Source: CBDDCQ01 sp965226285 (GTDB lineage: Bacteria > Bacteroidota > Bacteroidia > Flavobacteriales > Ichthyobacteriaceae). From it: DNA of 64,000 bases. The position numbers and the translations under genes were made by a program. The notes beneath the pieces are model-generated. The model ran no database searches, had not been told where the DNA came from, and was given only the letters and a program-made list of their open reading frames with translations. The DNA lies in assembly GCA_965226285.1 (NCBI GenBank), contig CBDDCQ010000005.1, forward strand, positions 434,001-498,000. The letters run 5' to 3'. Below are positions 53,235-62,660 of the stretch, one piece after another (position 1 is the first letter of the stretch; every line of letters begins with the position of its first letter).

Positions 53235-54499
53235 AAATACAAAGAATAAGACAACAAAGAGAACAAATCATAAAAGGATTAAAAAAGAGAAATATCTCAG
53301 TAGAAGACAACATACAATATATTTTATCTCTTGATGACCAACGAAAAAAAACACAAAACAAATTAGATAATATATTACATGAATCTAAGATTATTGCCAA
53401 AGAAGTTGGCACACTTATGAAAAATAGAGAAGTTAAAAAGGCTAATAAAATTAAATCCAAAACTGCTAAACTCAAAGAAAATGCCAAAGAATTAAACCAT
53501 AAAATTCATCATATAGAAGAAGAATTGACACAAGAATTATATCATATTCCTAATGTTCCATATCATTTGGTAAAAGCAGGTAAGGATGAAAAAGACAATG
53601 AAGAAGTATATCGACAAGGGGAATTATCTCAAATAGATAGTAAAGCCATACCTCACTGGGAAATTGCCAAACAAAAGGACATTATAGATTTTGAAACAGG
53701 CACTAAAATTACAGGTGCAGGTTTTCCTATATATAAGAATAAGGGAGCAAAGTTACAAAGAGCTATTATCCAATTTTGTTTAGATAAAAATACAAATGCG
53801 GGATATACAGAATATCAAGTGCCCTTATTAATCAATAAAACATCGGGATATGGAACTGGGCAATTACCCGACAAAGAAGGGCAAATGTATCACACACCAT
53901 TAGATAACCTGTATTTGATACCTACCTCTGAAGTACCCATTACCAATATATTCCGAGATACCATTTTACAAGAAAAGGATTTTCCTATAAAATGTACAGG
54001 ATATACTCCTTGTTTCAGAAGAGAAGCTGGCTCTTATGGTAAAAATGTAAGAGGGCTTAATAGATTACATCAATTTGATAAAGTAGAAATTGTACAGATT
54101 CAACATCCCGATAAATCCTATAAAACTTTAGATCTTATGGTAGCACATGTAAAGGAACTACTAACAGATTTAGAATTGCCATTTAGAATACTAAGACTTT
54201 GTGGCGGAGATACAGGATTTACCTCTGCTATGACCTACGATTTTGAAGTATTTTCTGCCGTACAAAAAAAATGGCTCGAAGTAAGTTCAGTATCTAACTT
54301 CGAAACTTTTCAAAGTAATAGACTAAAACTAAGATTTAAAAACAAAGAAGGCAATACACGATTATGTCATACCTTAAATGGAAGTGCTTTGGCTTTACCT
54401 AGAATTGTAGCAGCTATATTAGAAAATCATCAAACTAAAAATGGAAATATTCAGATACCTAAAATATTACAACCTTATATAGGTTTTAATGAAATCTAA
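53228..54499 (+). CDS. serS: Seryl-tRNA synthetase
   Basis: A 423-residue class II synthetase: an N-terminal coiled-coil tRNA-binding arm (about 25-105), and a catalytic domain with LIPTSEVPITNIFRD near 237-251, motif 2 FRREAGSYGKNVRGLNRLHQFDKVE split near 264-288, FEVFSAVQKKWLEVSSVSNF near 340-359 and motif 3 LNGSALALPRIVAAILE near 385-401. Full length. Last gene of the purN-rnhA-serS overlap group. Confidence 0.97.
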   Translation: MLEIQRIRQQREQIIKGLKKRNISVEDNIQYILSLDDQRKKTQNKLDNILHESKIIAKEVGTLMKNREVKKANKIKSKTAKLKENAKELNHKIHHIEEELTQELYHIPNVPYHLVKAGKDEKDNEEVYRQGELSQIDSKAIPHWEIAKQKDIIDFETGTKITGAGFPIYKNKGAKLQRAIIQFCLDKNTNAGYTEYQVPLLINKTSGYGTGQLPDKEGQMYHTPLDNLYLIPTSEVPITNIFRDTILQEKDFPIKCTGYTPCFRREAGSYGKNVRGLNRLHQFDKVEIVQIQHPDKSYKTLDLMVAHVKELLTDLELPFRILRLCGGDTGFTSAMTYDFEVFSAVQKKWLEVSSVSNFETFQSNRLKLRFKNKEGNTRLCHTLNGSALALPRIVAAILENHQTKNGNIQIPKILQPYIGFNEI

Positions 54500-54527
54500 T
54501 TTATTGATAAATAAATCTTTAAATACT

Positions 54528-55301
54528 TTATATTTGCCCTTTAAATACAAATAAAGCCTCTCCTTTAAGATAAATATTATCAAAACTATTTTGACATTTG
54601 TTATAATCTACTTGTAAAGTACCTCCCATTACTTGTACTTTCTTGATATTTTCATCATTATAGTGCATAGAAGAAGCAATAATAGCAGCCGTAGCTCCTG
54701 TGCCACAAGAAAAAGTTTCATCTTCTACTCCTCTCTCATAAGTTCTTATTTTTATAATATTTGCGCCTACTTTCTGTACAAAATTTACATTAGTTCCCTC
54801 GTCAAAATAAGGACTTGCATATCGAATTTCTCTACCTCTCTTCATTACATCTACAGTATTCAAATCCTTTACAAATTCAATATGATGAGGCGATCCTGTA
54901 TCTAAAAAATAACTATTATTACTCCTTTGTTCAACTTGAAATACATCTTTCATTTTAAGTTTAACTATATCATCTTCTATCCCTGCATAATGCACTCCAT
55001 CTATAGCTTCAAATTCCGTTTGGGTTCCTATTATTCCTATCTGATTAGCAAAAGCTACCAAACATCTTCCTCCATTACCACACATAGATCCCTCTTTTCC
55101 ATCAGCATTATAATAAACCATCTTAAAATTATAAATATTAGAATGCTCCAATAGTATCAACCCATCTGCACCTACTCCAAATTTTCTATCACAAATATTT
55201 TGAATATACTTATAATTATCTTTTGGAAAAAATTCAGTTCGATTATCTATAACCACAAAATCATTACCTGTACCTTGATATTTATAAAAATTCAAATTCA
55301 T
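54528..55301 (-). CDS. dapF: Diaminopimelate epimerase
   Basis: A 257-residue cofactor-free epimerase that converts LL- to meso-diaminopimelate for lysine and peptidoglycan. The two catalytic cysteines are visible in MCGNGGRCLVAF (near 73) and FSCGTGATAAIIAS (near 205); the N-terminus YQGTGNDFVVIDN is also typical. Overlaps the ctaA stop region by 4 bp, so it is translated after the heme A synthase from one transcript. Confidence 0.96.
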   Translation of the reverse strand: MNLNFYKYQGTGNDFVVIDNRTEFFPKDNYKYIQNICDRKFGVGADGLILLEHSNIYNFKMVYYNADGKEGSMCGNGGRCLVAFANQIGIIGTQTEFEAIDGVHYAGIEDDIVKLKMKDVFQVEQRSNNSYFLDTGSPHHIEFVKDLNTVDVMKRGREIRYASPYFDEGTNVNFVQKVGANIIKIRTYERGVEDETFSCGTGATAAIIASSMHYNDENIKKVQVMGGTLQVDYNKCQNSFDNIYLKGEALFVFKGQI

Positions 55302-56317
55302 ACTGGTTTAGTTACTAAAATCTTATAAAATAAAATCCCAAATAATATAAAAGATAGTAATAAGTGTAAAGGTTGAGACATTACAGGAAAATTAAAATAA
55401 GACATTGACATTCCTACTATAATTTCCAACATAATAATGAGTATCCCAATATTAACCAATTTGCTTTTGACTATCTTATTTTTAATATACAACCATATAG
55501 ACAAAAACAATATCAATATAGAAAAAGAACGATGTATGATAAAACTCCAATTAGATTCATTTAACCATAAATGTTTTTGCTCATATCCATAAGATTTGAC
55601 ATTTATATCTACAGTTTCCCTGACTTGAATGCCTATGATCATTTGGACTATCAATAATACTAATGTTAAAACAATAGTATAAAAAATACTTTTAGGGTAC
55701 TTTTCTCTACTTGTATCCAATCTAGATATTTTTAGTATATAGATATACAAAGCTATCATAACTAGAGCTGTAACCATGTGAATAGTAATCTTAATAGGTA
55801 ATAAATTAGAATCTACTACTTTAGCACCCAACCATGCCTGAAAAACTAATAAAATAACTGAAAATAGAGAGAGTAATGTTATATTCCTTTTTACTCTCCA
55901 AAAGGATAGTGAATAAAGAAACATCAATAAATTGACAAACCCTAAACTAGCACCAAACAGTCTATTAACATACTCTGTATAAGTATGATATACATTGAAC
56001 TTAGCATAATCATGCCTAGTATATAAATGCCAATTACTTGGAAAATATATATCTTTAGTAATGAAATCTCTTTTAGCAACATACAACCTTTCATTATGTA
56101 TAATTATATTTCCTTTTTCAAATTTCTTATTACTTCTCCAAGTAAGTTGTTCTATATGTACAGGGGGTATATAATATCCAAAACATTTAGGCCAATCAGG
56201 ACACCCCATACCTGAACCTGACATGCGAACTACTGAACCTAACATAGTAACTAAATAAGCAAAGACTATAGTCAATCTGACCAAACGTCTAAACCTTAAA
56301 AAAGTTTCAGATTTCAT
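55298..56317 (-). CDS. ctaA: Heme A synthase (CtaA/COX15 family)
   Basis: A 339-residue membrane protein with about eight helices. It converts heme O to heme A for cytochrome aa3-type oxidases. Features: VRMSGSGMGCPDWPKCFGYY near 27-46 (family signature), WLGAKVVDSNLLPIKITIHM near 160-179 with a heme-ligand His, FIIHRSFSILILFL near 257-270 and QPLHLLLSFILFG near 317. The loop at about 55-100, between the signature and the next helix, is long as in COX15-type proteins. Upstream gene of dapF (4-bp overlap). Confidence 0.9.
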   Translation of the reverse strand: MKSETFLRFRRLVRLTIVFAYLVTMLGSVVRMSGSGMGCPDWPKCFGYYIPPVHIEQLTWRSNKKFEKGNIIIHNERLYVAKRDFITKDIYFPSNWHLYTRHDYAKFNVYHTYTEYVNRLFGASLGFVNLLMFLYSLSFWRVKRNITLLSLFSVILLVFQAWLGAKVVDSNLLPIKITIHMVTALVMIALYIYILKISRLDTSREKYPKSIFYTIVLTLVLLIVQMIIGIQVRETVDINVKSYGYEQKHLWLNESNWSFIIHRSFSILILFLSIWLYIKNKIVKSKLVNIGILIIMLEIIVGMSMSYFNFPVMSQPLHLLLSFILFGILFYKILVTKPV

Positions 56318-56360
56318 AACCTTTTATAAAATGATTCTGAAAAGTAATCTTAGAACACAT

Positions 56361-57137
56361 TTAAAGGTTTTTTAATAATTCATCTACTTTCTCTGTTTCT
56401 TCTCTAGCCAAATCTACATCTACAAGGATTCTTCCACTGTGTTCATCTACTATAATTTTATTTCTATTGGCTATCTCTAACTGAATCTGAGGAGGAATAG
56501 TAAAAAACGATCCTGATGCAGCACCTCTTTCTATAGAAACTACTGCTAATCCATTATTTACTCTATTTCTTATTTTTTTATAAGCCTTCAAATATTTTTC
56601 TTCTATCATCCTTGAAAACTCCTTAGATTTTTTAATAAGCAAGTTTTCTTCTTTTTCTGTTTCCTCTAAAATAGAGTTCAACTCTGTTTTTTTATATTCT
56701 AGATATTCTTTCTTATCCCGTATATTAGCTTTCACTTCCTCTATAACCTCTTGAATATTTCCTATAGAAAAAGTATGATCTTTTACCCTTTTTTCAGCAA
56801 GTTCTATCTCCAAATTCTGATATTCTATCTCCTTAGTAATGGCATCAAATTCCCTATTATTTCTCACATTTTTTTGCTGTTCTTCATATTTTTTTATACT
56901 CTCTGATGCTTGTTGTTTTACAATCTTGCTCTCCTTGATTTGATTTTGCAAATCACCTATCTTTGCACTTAACTTACTCAACTTATTTTCCATACCAGCA
57001 ACTTCATCTTCCAAATCCTCCACCTCTAAAGGTAGCTCCCCTCTAGTAGCTTTTATAGCATCTATTTTACTATCTATCAACTGTAGCTTATATAAAGCTC
57101 TCAATTTTTCTTCCACTGATAATTCTTTTTTACTCAT
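56361..57137 (-). CDS. Coiled-coil protein with degenerate C4 zinc-ribbon (CT398/DUF164-like)
   Basis: A 258-residue protein: a long antiparallel coiled coil (about 15-195) and a C-terminal ribbon (about 205-245). The family (Chlamydia CT398 type) normally binds zinc through two CxxC pairs around SFxxIPPQ and CGRIL. Here the positions read GAASGSFFTIPPQ and IVDEHSGRIL, with all four cysteines replaced, while the fold-defining residues remain. So zinc binding is lost but the fold is probably kept. Function unknown; partners in other bacteria include flagellar or sigma-54 proteins. It lies 2 bp downstream of the Nif3-like gene, in one operon. Confidence 0.82.
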   Translation of the reverse strand: MSKKELSVEEKLRALYKLQLIDSKIDAIKATRGELPLEVEDLEDEVAGMENKLSKLSAKIGDLQNQIKESKIVKQQASESIKKYEEQQKNVRNNREFDAITKEIEYQNLEIELAEKRVKDHTFSIGNIQEVIEEVKANIRDKKEYLEYKKTELNSILEETEKEENLLIKKSKEFSRMIEEKYLKAYKKIRNRVNNGLAVVSIERGAASGSFFTIPPQIQLEIANRNKIIVDEHSGRILVDVDLAREETEKVDELLKNL

Positions 57138-57139
57138 TA

Positions 57140-58234
57140 TTATATGTAATTAATAGGATTTGTATTTACTATAGATAAAATCGGTGCAAATTTAGGCATT
57201 TTTTCATTAAGAAAATCAACAAGTAAATTTTTTGTAAACTGCTCACTTTCATAGTGTCCCACATCTGCTATAAGTATATCATTTTCAGCATTAAAGAAGT
57301 CATGATATTTAAAATCTGATGATATAAATACATCTGCTTTGACCCGCTTTGCATCTTTTAAAGCAAAACTACCTGAACCTCCAAGTACCGCTATCTTTTG
57401 GACTTTTTTATTTAATAATTTAGTATGTCTAATACATCTTGTATTCATCTTTTCTTTGAGGTACCTCAAAAATAAAATTTCATCCATAGGCTGCTGTAAT
57501 ATTCCTACCATACCCATACCTATATTCTGGTATTTATTATCTAAAGTAATTACCTCATAAGCTACCTCTTCATACGGGTGACTTTCAAAAAGCTGATTCA
57601 GAATATTATTTTCTAAATGCTTAGGAAAATTTACTGTAATACAAATTTCTGATTCACTATGTAATACTCCCTTTTGTCCAAAAGTAGGGTTAGACTTTTC
57701 ATTTCCCTTAAAAGTTCCTAATCCTTGTATATTGAAACTACAATTTTGATAATTACCAATTTCTCCAGCTCCTATTTTAAATAAATCTAATCTTAATTTA
57801 TCAGCATAATCTAAAGGTACATAAGTAATTAATTTTTTTATCACTTTATTTCTAGGGCAAAGTATCTGTGTATTTTGTAGATTTAATATTTTACATATTT
57901 TATCATTTACACCCTGTATTGCATTATCCAAATTGGTATGTATTGCGTAAATGGCTATATTATTCTGAATAGCCTTAATCACTATCTTTTCTACGTAATT
58001 ATCACCACACAACTTCTTTAAACCCAAAAATATAATAGGATGAAATGTTATTATAAAATTACAATCTTGTTCTATAGCCTCATCTAAGACTTGTTCTGTA
58101 ATATCTAAAGTAACTAAATATCTAGTAAGTTCTTGATCAGCACTCCCTACTAATAATCCAACATTATCAAAACTCTCTGCATAAAAGGGTGGTGCCAATT
58201 CCTCTAAATATCTTATAACTTCTTTTATCTTCAA
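57140..58234 (-). CDS. Nif3-like dinuclear metal-centre protein
   Basis: A 364-residue NIF3/YqfO-type protein, with the family's central PII-like insert (about 125-235). Metal ligands: FHPIIFLG (His64), HTNLDNA (near 99-105) and a C-terminal DVGHYESEQF (near 325-334). Members form hexameric toroids; the biochemical role is unsettled (often labelled GTP cyclohydrolase I type 2 homologue). Adjacent zinc-ribbon coiled-coil gene downstream is a conserved partner in many Bacteroidota. Confidence 0.9.
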   Translation of the reverse strand: MKIKEVIRYLEELAPPFYAESFDNVGLLVGSADQELTRYLVTLDITEQVLDEAIEQDCNFIITFHPIIFLGLKKLCGDNYVEKIVIKAIQNNIAIYAIHTNLDNAIQGVNDKICKILNLQNTQILCPRNKVIKKLITYVPLDYADKLRLDLFKIGAGEIGNYQNCSFNIQGLGTFKGNEKSNPTFGQKGVLHSESEICITVNFPKHLENNILNQLFESHPYEEVAYEVITLDNKYQNIGMGMVGILQQPMDEILFLRYLKEKMNTRCIRHTKLLNKKVQKIAVLGGSGSFALKDAKRVKADVFISSDFKYHDFFNAENDILIADVGHYESEQFTKNLLVDFLNEKMPKFAPILSIVNTNPINYI

Positions 58235-58270
58235 AACTTATATCCATTTCTTCTAATAACTTAACTCTAC

Positions 58271-59674
58271 TTACTCAATCACATCATATACCCAGAGCTG
58301 TTCATTGTATCTTCCTTCGAGTTTAGATACTTTCATTGCTTCAGCATCTTGCGCATTATCAAACTTTCTCAAGAAAACATAGTAGTAATTTTTTTGCTTA
58401 CTATAGAAGTAAGAAACATTGATATTCATCGCCTTAATCTTTTCATACAATCTAATCGCATTTCCTTTATTTTCAAATACTCCTGCTACTAAATAATATC
58501 CTCTTTTAGTTACATCTGCTTTAGTAGCTAATTCACCTTGCTTTATTAATTTTACAATAGTATCTGAACGCCCTTTAAGATTACTAAGTATATTAATACT
58601 ATCCTTATTAACCTTGATAAGTTTCATTGCTTCTTCTTTTTCTTTATTCAATTTTTTGACCTTTCTTTCTAGTTTATTTTTAGAGCTTTTAAGTTTATTT
58701 ATTTGATTCTGTAATTCTCTAGCAATAGATTTTCCATCTCTTTTTTCTTTCTCTTTCTTTACTTTCTTAAATTTATATACAAGCGTAATTTCATGTGTAT
58801 TTCCTAAATGACTCAGAGCTTTATCTATAGGGAACTCATAGACATAACCCATAGAAAACTGACTTGTAAGATTAAGTCCTACACTAGCTGTAATTCCTAA
58901 ACTACTCTTATATCCAGCTCCTATCCAACCTAATTTATCTGAATTTATCAACACGTTACCTTCATATTGTATCGGATTTAGTGGTACATATCTGACCATA
59001 ACAAAAGGCTCAAAAGTCAACTCCCCTAATAACTTATGTTTTTCGATAAGTTCCTTAGTATAATTCAAATGTGCTACATAATGTCTCTTTAGGTTGAATA
59101 CAGCCATAGTATCATTAAAATTTTTAGCATATTCTAAGGTATTTAGAAATAATTGAGGAGCGGATATTCCAATGTCTAACCCAAAAAAAGATACTACCAT
59201 TCCTATATTCGCATCAAAAGATATCTTACGTTGGGAATACAGTTTTATATTGGGGTCATTTTTTTGAGATGCCTTTACCCTATTCATATTTACACCTAAA
59301 TTCAAAAGTCCTGCTGATATTCCCAAAGATAGTTTCACCTCTTTAGTCAATTTTAATTTAAATGCATAACTTCCATAAGCTCCTATTCTATCAAGTACTC
59401 CTGTTCTATCACTATATAAATAAGCAGAATACCCAATATTTTTTTTCCGAGATATATCATCAAAAGTAATAAGAGAAGTCGAAGGAGATCCCTCCACTCC
59501 CTTCCACTGGTCTCTATGCGATAGCGTAAATGCTGCTTGACCTCTAAAACCTGAAACTGCTGGATTATATGTAAATGCATTATACCTATATTGACCATAA
59601 ATGGGTAATTGTTGTGCTTTAGCAACATTTAAAAAACAATATAACAGAACTAGTAGTATTAATATTTTTTTCAT
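58271..59674 (-). CDS. PorP/SprF-family T9SS membrane protein with C-terminal coiled coil and SPOR-like domain
   Basis: A 467-residue protein. Signal peptide (ending VAKAQ), PorP/SprF barrel at about 21-300 (YGQYRYNAFTYNPAVSGFRG, LSHRDQWKGVEGSP), then a coiled coil at about 318-362, and a SPOR-like repeat at about 385-467 (GYYLVAGVFENKGNAIRLYE, YYYVFLRKFDNAQDAEAM). PorP/SprF proteins work with the type IX secretion system and surface adhesin export. Family members usually end after the barrel (about 310 residues), so the peptidoglycan-binding type tail is an addition. Its start overlaps the stop of the adhesin-like gene by 1 bp (TAATG), a common pairing. Confidence 0.88.
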   Translation of the reverse strand: MKKILILLVLLYCFLNVAKAQQLPIYGQYRYNAFTYNPAVSGFRGQAAFTLSHRDQWKGVEGSPSTSLITFDDISRKKNIGYSAYLYSDRTGVLDRIGAYGSYAFKLKLTKEVKLSLGISAGLLNLGVNMNRVKASQKNDPNIKLYSQRKISFDANIGMVVSFFGLDIGISAPQLFLNTLEYAKNFNDTMAVFNLKRHYVAHLNYTKELIEKHKLLGELTFEPFVMVRYVPLNPIQYEGNVLINSDKLGWIGAGYKSSLGITASVGLNLTSQFSMGYVYEFPIDKALSHLGNTHEITLVYKFKKVKKEKEKRDGKSIARELQNQINKLKSSKNKLERKVKKLNKEKEEAMKLIKVNKDSINILSNLKGRSDTIVKLIKQGELATKADVTKRGYYLVAGVFENKGNAIRLYEKIKAMNINVSYFYSKQKNYYYVFLRKFDNAQDAEAMKVSKLEGRYNEQLWVYDVIE

Positions 59675-62565
59675 TATTTAATAACATTTAAACTTCCTTT
59701 TAATAAAAAACTATCTTTCAATTTGATTACATAAAAATATGTGCCGGCAAGTAAACCCTCTCCACTCCAACTATTGTCATAATCATTCTTTTCATACACT
59801 TTCATACCTAACCTATTGTATATTATTATCTTTATATCTTTATGTCTATACTTATCAGGCAATGCCCATATATCATTTTCACCATCACCATCAGGAGTAA
59901 TAATATTATCTAATTTATCTTTTAACTTGATATAAACCCAATATTTTTTCTTACATCCATCATTATTTTCTATCGACACCACATACTTTGAATCTTTGAT
60001 AATAGGCTCTGTAATTACTGAAGAGCTTCCAACTTCGTCATTCCATAAATAACTATCTCCCCCATAAGCATCTAACCTTACTGTTTCTCCTCTATCCACA
60101 TAAAATAGGTTGTTTCTTACTCCAAAATTGATATTTTTATCTTCTATCTTTATACTATCTGAAAGCGTACATCCATTTTTTGTAATTTCTACGGTATAAA
60201 TACCAGATTTAGATACTTTTATAGTACTATTATTAGATCCTATATTCCATTTATATATGCTCCCTCCTCTAGCTTGAATCTCTGCATCAACTCCCTCACA
60301 AACATATGTATTAGTAGCACTTAACTGTGGAATAAGTGCATCTTTTATCTCAAAGGATTTCAAATAAGTACACCCTTTAGTTGATTTAGCCTTGAAACTA
60401 TACACTCCAGCTTTTGTAACACTATATGTTGCATCAGATACAAAACCTTTACCGTCATACCAGTCATATAAATTAGCTCCAGAGGCTGTAACTGTAATAG
60501 TCTTGTTTCCACATAACATATCGCCACTTACAGCACCTACAAAAGAAGTAGATATATTTATATTCTCTTTCTCTATTATAAACTTGAAATCTGTAGAACA
60601 AGAGGTACTATTTCCTATAGTCCCTTTTACAGTATACATACCAGACTCCTTTAAATCCACTGAGGATCCATTCGCTACAGTTTTATTACCTACTTTCCAT
60701 AAGTAGTTATAAGTAGCCTTAGCATTATTAACTACAGATAAAGAAACTGTTTCTCCTTCACATATCTGAGTTCTAAAAGCACTTGAGTATTCTTTTCCTG
60801 TTTTATTATTTTTAATCTTAAAGCTCGTAATATCTCGAAAACTTACCTGTTTTGTATGCAAACAATTAGCCACATCTTTAGCCTCTACTGTATAATTACC
60901 CATAGTAGTGGTAGTAAAATTCTTTCTTCTCGACACTTCTACTCCTGTACTATTTTTCCATACAATATTGGTTAAAGTAGCTGGTTGAACTTCAAAATTA
61001 GCATTTGATCCGCAATAATTTATCTCAGGTGTTACTTTTATAGGATTGTCTGTTATCCCTATATTTATAGATTTAGACATTGTGCATCTACTTGCATTCT
61101 CTCTAATTGATATGGTATAATTTCCCATACCGGTAATATTAGTCTTTGGTCCTGAAGCACCTCCAGCAGCTGTTACCAAAGATCCGATGCTACCATTTGT
61201 AGTAGTCCAAGATTGCCAAGTAAATGCTGGAACCCTCGTAATATTATCTATAACCACCGCCAAACTTTGGTTATCACAATACTTAGTACCTACACTTGGT
61301 GTTATGTTCATCACACTTTTAAAAGCCTCCAACTTAAGATCTGTTTTACAACCTTTACTATCTGCTTGTATAGTTTCTACCTTAGGAATTTCAGAATTAG
61401 CCAATGTATAAGTCATATTAGTTACCGATCCTCTTCCATCTTTCCAATCCACTTTATCTGCACCTGTAACAGTGAATATAGCATCTCCACATAATACACG
61501 CACAGAAGGGGATATAGATGGCTTTGTAAATGGACTAGGGGATACACTTATTCTCTTTGTATAAACCCTAGAAGTTGCATTTAACCTTACTAAAAGTGTA
61601 TAATTTACTGCTGTCTTAGGTGGAGCTATAGTAACTCCAATAGGTAATGTATTTCCAGTTCCCACTTGATTCCCCTTAGAGTCTTCTATTCTCCAAGAAG
61701 TTATTGCATATCCTGTACCCGCTAAATCTGGATCTAAAGTTCCATTTAATTTAAGTTCACAATGAGAAATATGATTCTCTGCTAAATCTACTTTTATAGG
61801 GACAATTTTAAATTGACCTCTATAATCACAAAATGAACTTGCTACCCCACTTTTTGGAGCTACTAATACTTCATAAATACCTTTTTTAGTAACTTTTACT
61901 GTTTGTTTATTTGCATCTCCATCAATAGTACCATTTCTGGTAGTCCATGTAAACACATAATTTGTAGGTGAGCCAGTGGATATATCTGCCTTAATATAAC
62001 GAGGAGAACCAATGGGAATATCATCTTCTAAAATTACAGACTGGTTTTTATATTTAGCCTTAAATCCAGAGGTAGGGGAATTAGATACTTTAAGTGTAAC
62101 ATCCACAGACTCCCTAACCGTATATGACACAAGGTGATTATAAACCTTAACTAGAGTGTTGGTACTTCTTACCCTAATCTTATATCCATTACCTTTGGGA
62201 AGCCCATCAGCTAAACTATTAATCCCAACTATAAAACTAGAAGTTGTCCCATTAGTCAATGGGTTAGATCTAAATAGCTTAGGACTTGTAAAATTTCCAT
62301 TTTTATCAGAAATCTCTATGATAAGCCTATCCCCATTATTAAACGATCCTGTAAAAGTAACCCTAACAGATTTTCCTGAAGTATCATCTGTACAAAACTC
62401 AGTTGTACTCGGAAGAAATTGTAAACCTGTAATCACAGGAGGAGATGACTGAGCTACACTCAGATGCACCTGAACTAAGAGACATGCTATTAAAAATAAT
62501 GGAAATTTAAAATATACATAGATTTGAAGTGGTTTTTGAACAATATCCTCCTTTATCATATTCAT
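59674..62565 (-). CDS. T9SS-exported repeat protein with gliding-motility-type C-terminal domain
   Basis: A 963-residue surface protein. Signal peptide (ending HLSVAQ), tandem Ig-like or PKD-like beta repeats over about 45-870 with recurring Cys-containing units (TNYVFTWTTRNGTIDG; NYTISIRENASRC; GVYSFKAKSTKGC), and a C-terminal type B sorting domain (CHU_C type) at about 880-963 with TPDGDGENDIW and NSWSGEGLLAGTYFYVIKL. This tail directs type IX secretion. Acts as an adhesin or surface-layer component, possibly linked to gliding; that is inference. Pairs with the PorP/SprF gene downstream. Confidence 0.9.
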   Translation of the reverse strand: MNMIKEDIVQKPLQIYVYFKFPLFLIACLLVQVHLSVAQSSPPVITGLQFLPSTTEFCTDDTSGKSVRVTFTGSFNNGDRLIIEISDKNGNFTSPKLFRSNPLTNGTTSSFIVGINSLADGLPKGNGYKIRVRSTNTLVKVYNHLVSYTVRESVDVTLKVSNSPTSGFKAKYKNQSVILEDDIPIGSPRYIKADISTGSPTNYVFTWTTRNGTIDGDANKQTVKVTKKGIYEVLVAPKSGVASSFCDYRGQFKIVPIKVDLAENHISHCELKLNGTLDPDLAGTGYAITSWRIEDSKGNQVGTGNTLPIGVTIAPPKTAVNYTLLVRLNATSRVYTKRISVSPSPFTKPSISPSVRVLCGDAIFTVTGADKVDWKDGRGSVTNMTYTLANSEIPKVETIQADSKGCKTDLKLEAFKSVMNITPSVGTKYCDNQSLAVVIDNITRVPAFTWQSWTTTNGSIGSLVTAAGGASGPKTNITGMGNYTISIRENASRCTMSKSINIGITDNPIKVTPEINYCGSNANFEVQPATLTNIVWKNSTGVEVSRRKNFTTTTMGNYTVEAKDVANCLHTKQVSFRDITSFKIKNNKTGKEYSSAFRTQICEGETVSLSVVNNAKATYNYLWKVGNKTVANGSSVDLKESGMYTVKGTIGNSTSCSTDFKFIIEKENINISTSFVGAVSGDMLCGNKTITVTASGANLYDWYDGKGFVSDATYSVTKAGVYSFKAKSTKGCTYLKSFEIKDALIPQLSATNTYVCEGVDAEIQARGGSIYKWNIGSNNSTIKVSKSGIYTVEITKNGCTLSDSIKIEDKNINFGVRNNLFYVDRGETVRLDAYGGDSYLWNDEVGSSSVITEPIIKDSKYVVSIENNDGCKKKYWVYIKLKDKLDNIITPDGDGENDIWALPDKYRHKDIKIIIYNRLGMKVYEKNDYDNSWSGEGLLAGTYFYVIKLKDSFLLKGSLNVIK

Positions 62566-62660
62566 AATTATAAAATTACTTTGATTTAAAATTTACTTAT
62601 ACTTGTTTTAACAATATCAATACAATCTTTAATAATTTATTTTCGAATTCTCAAAAGTTT

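Noticed and set aside
60392..60706. A 104-codon plus-strand frame inside the large surface-protein gene
   Set aside because: Antisense shadow of a clear, continuous 963-codon gene with a signal peptide and sorting domain.
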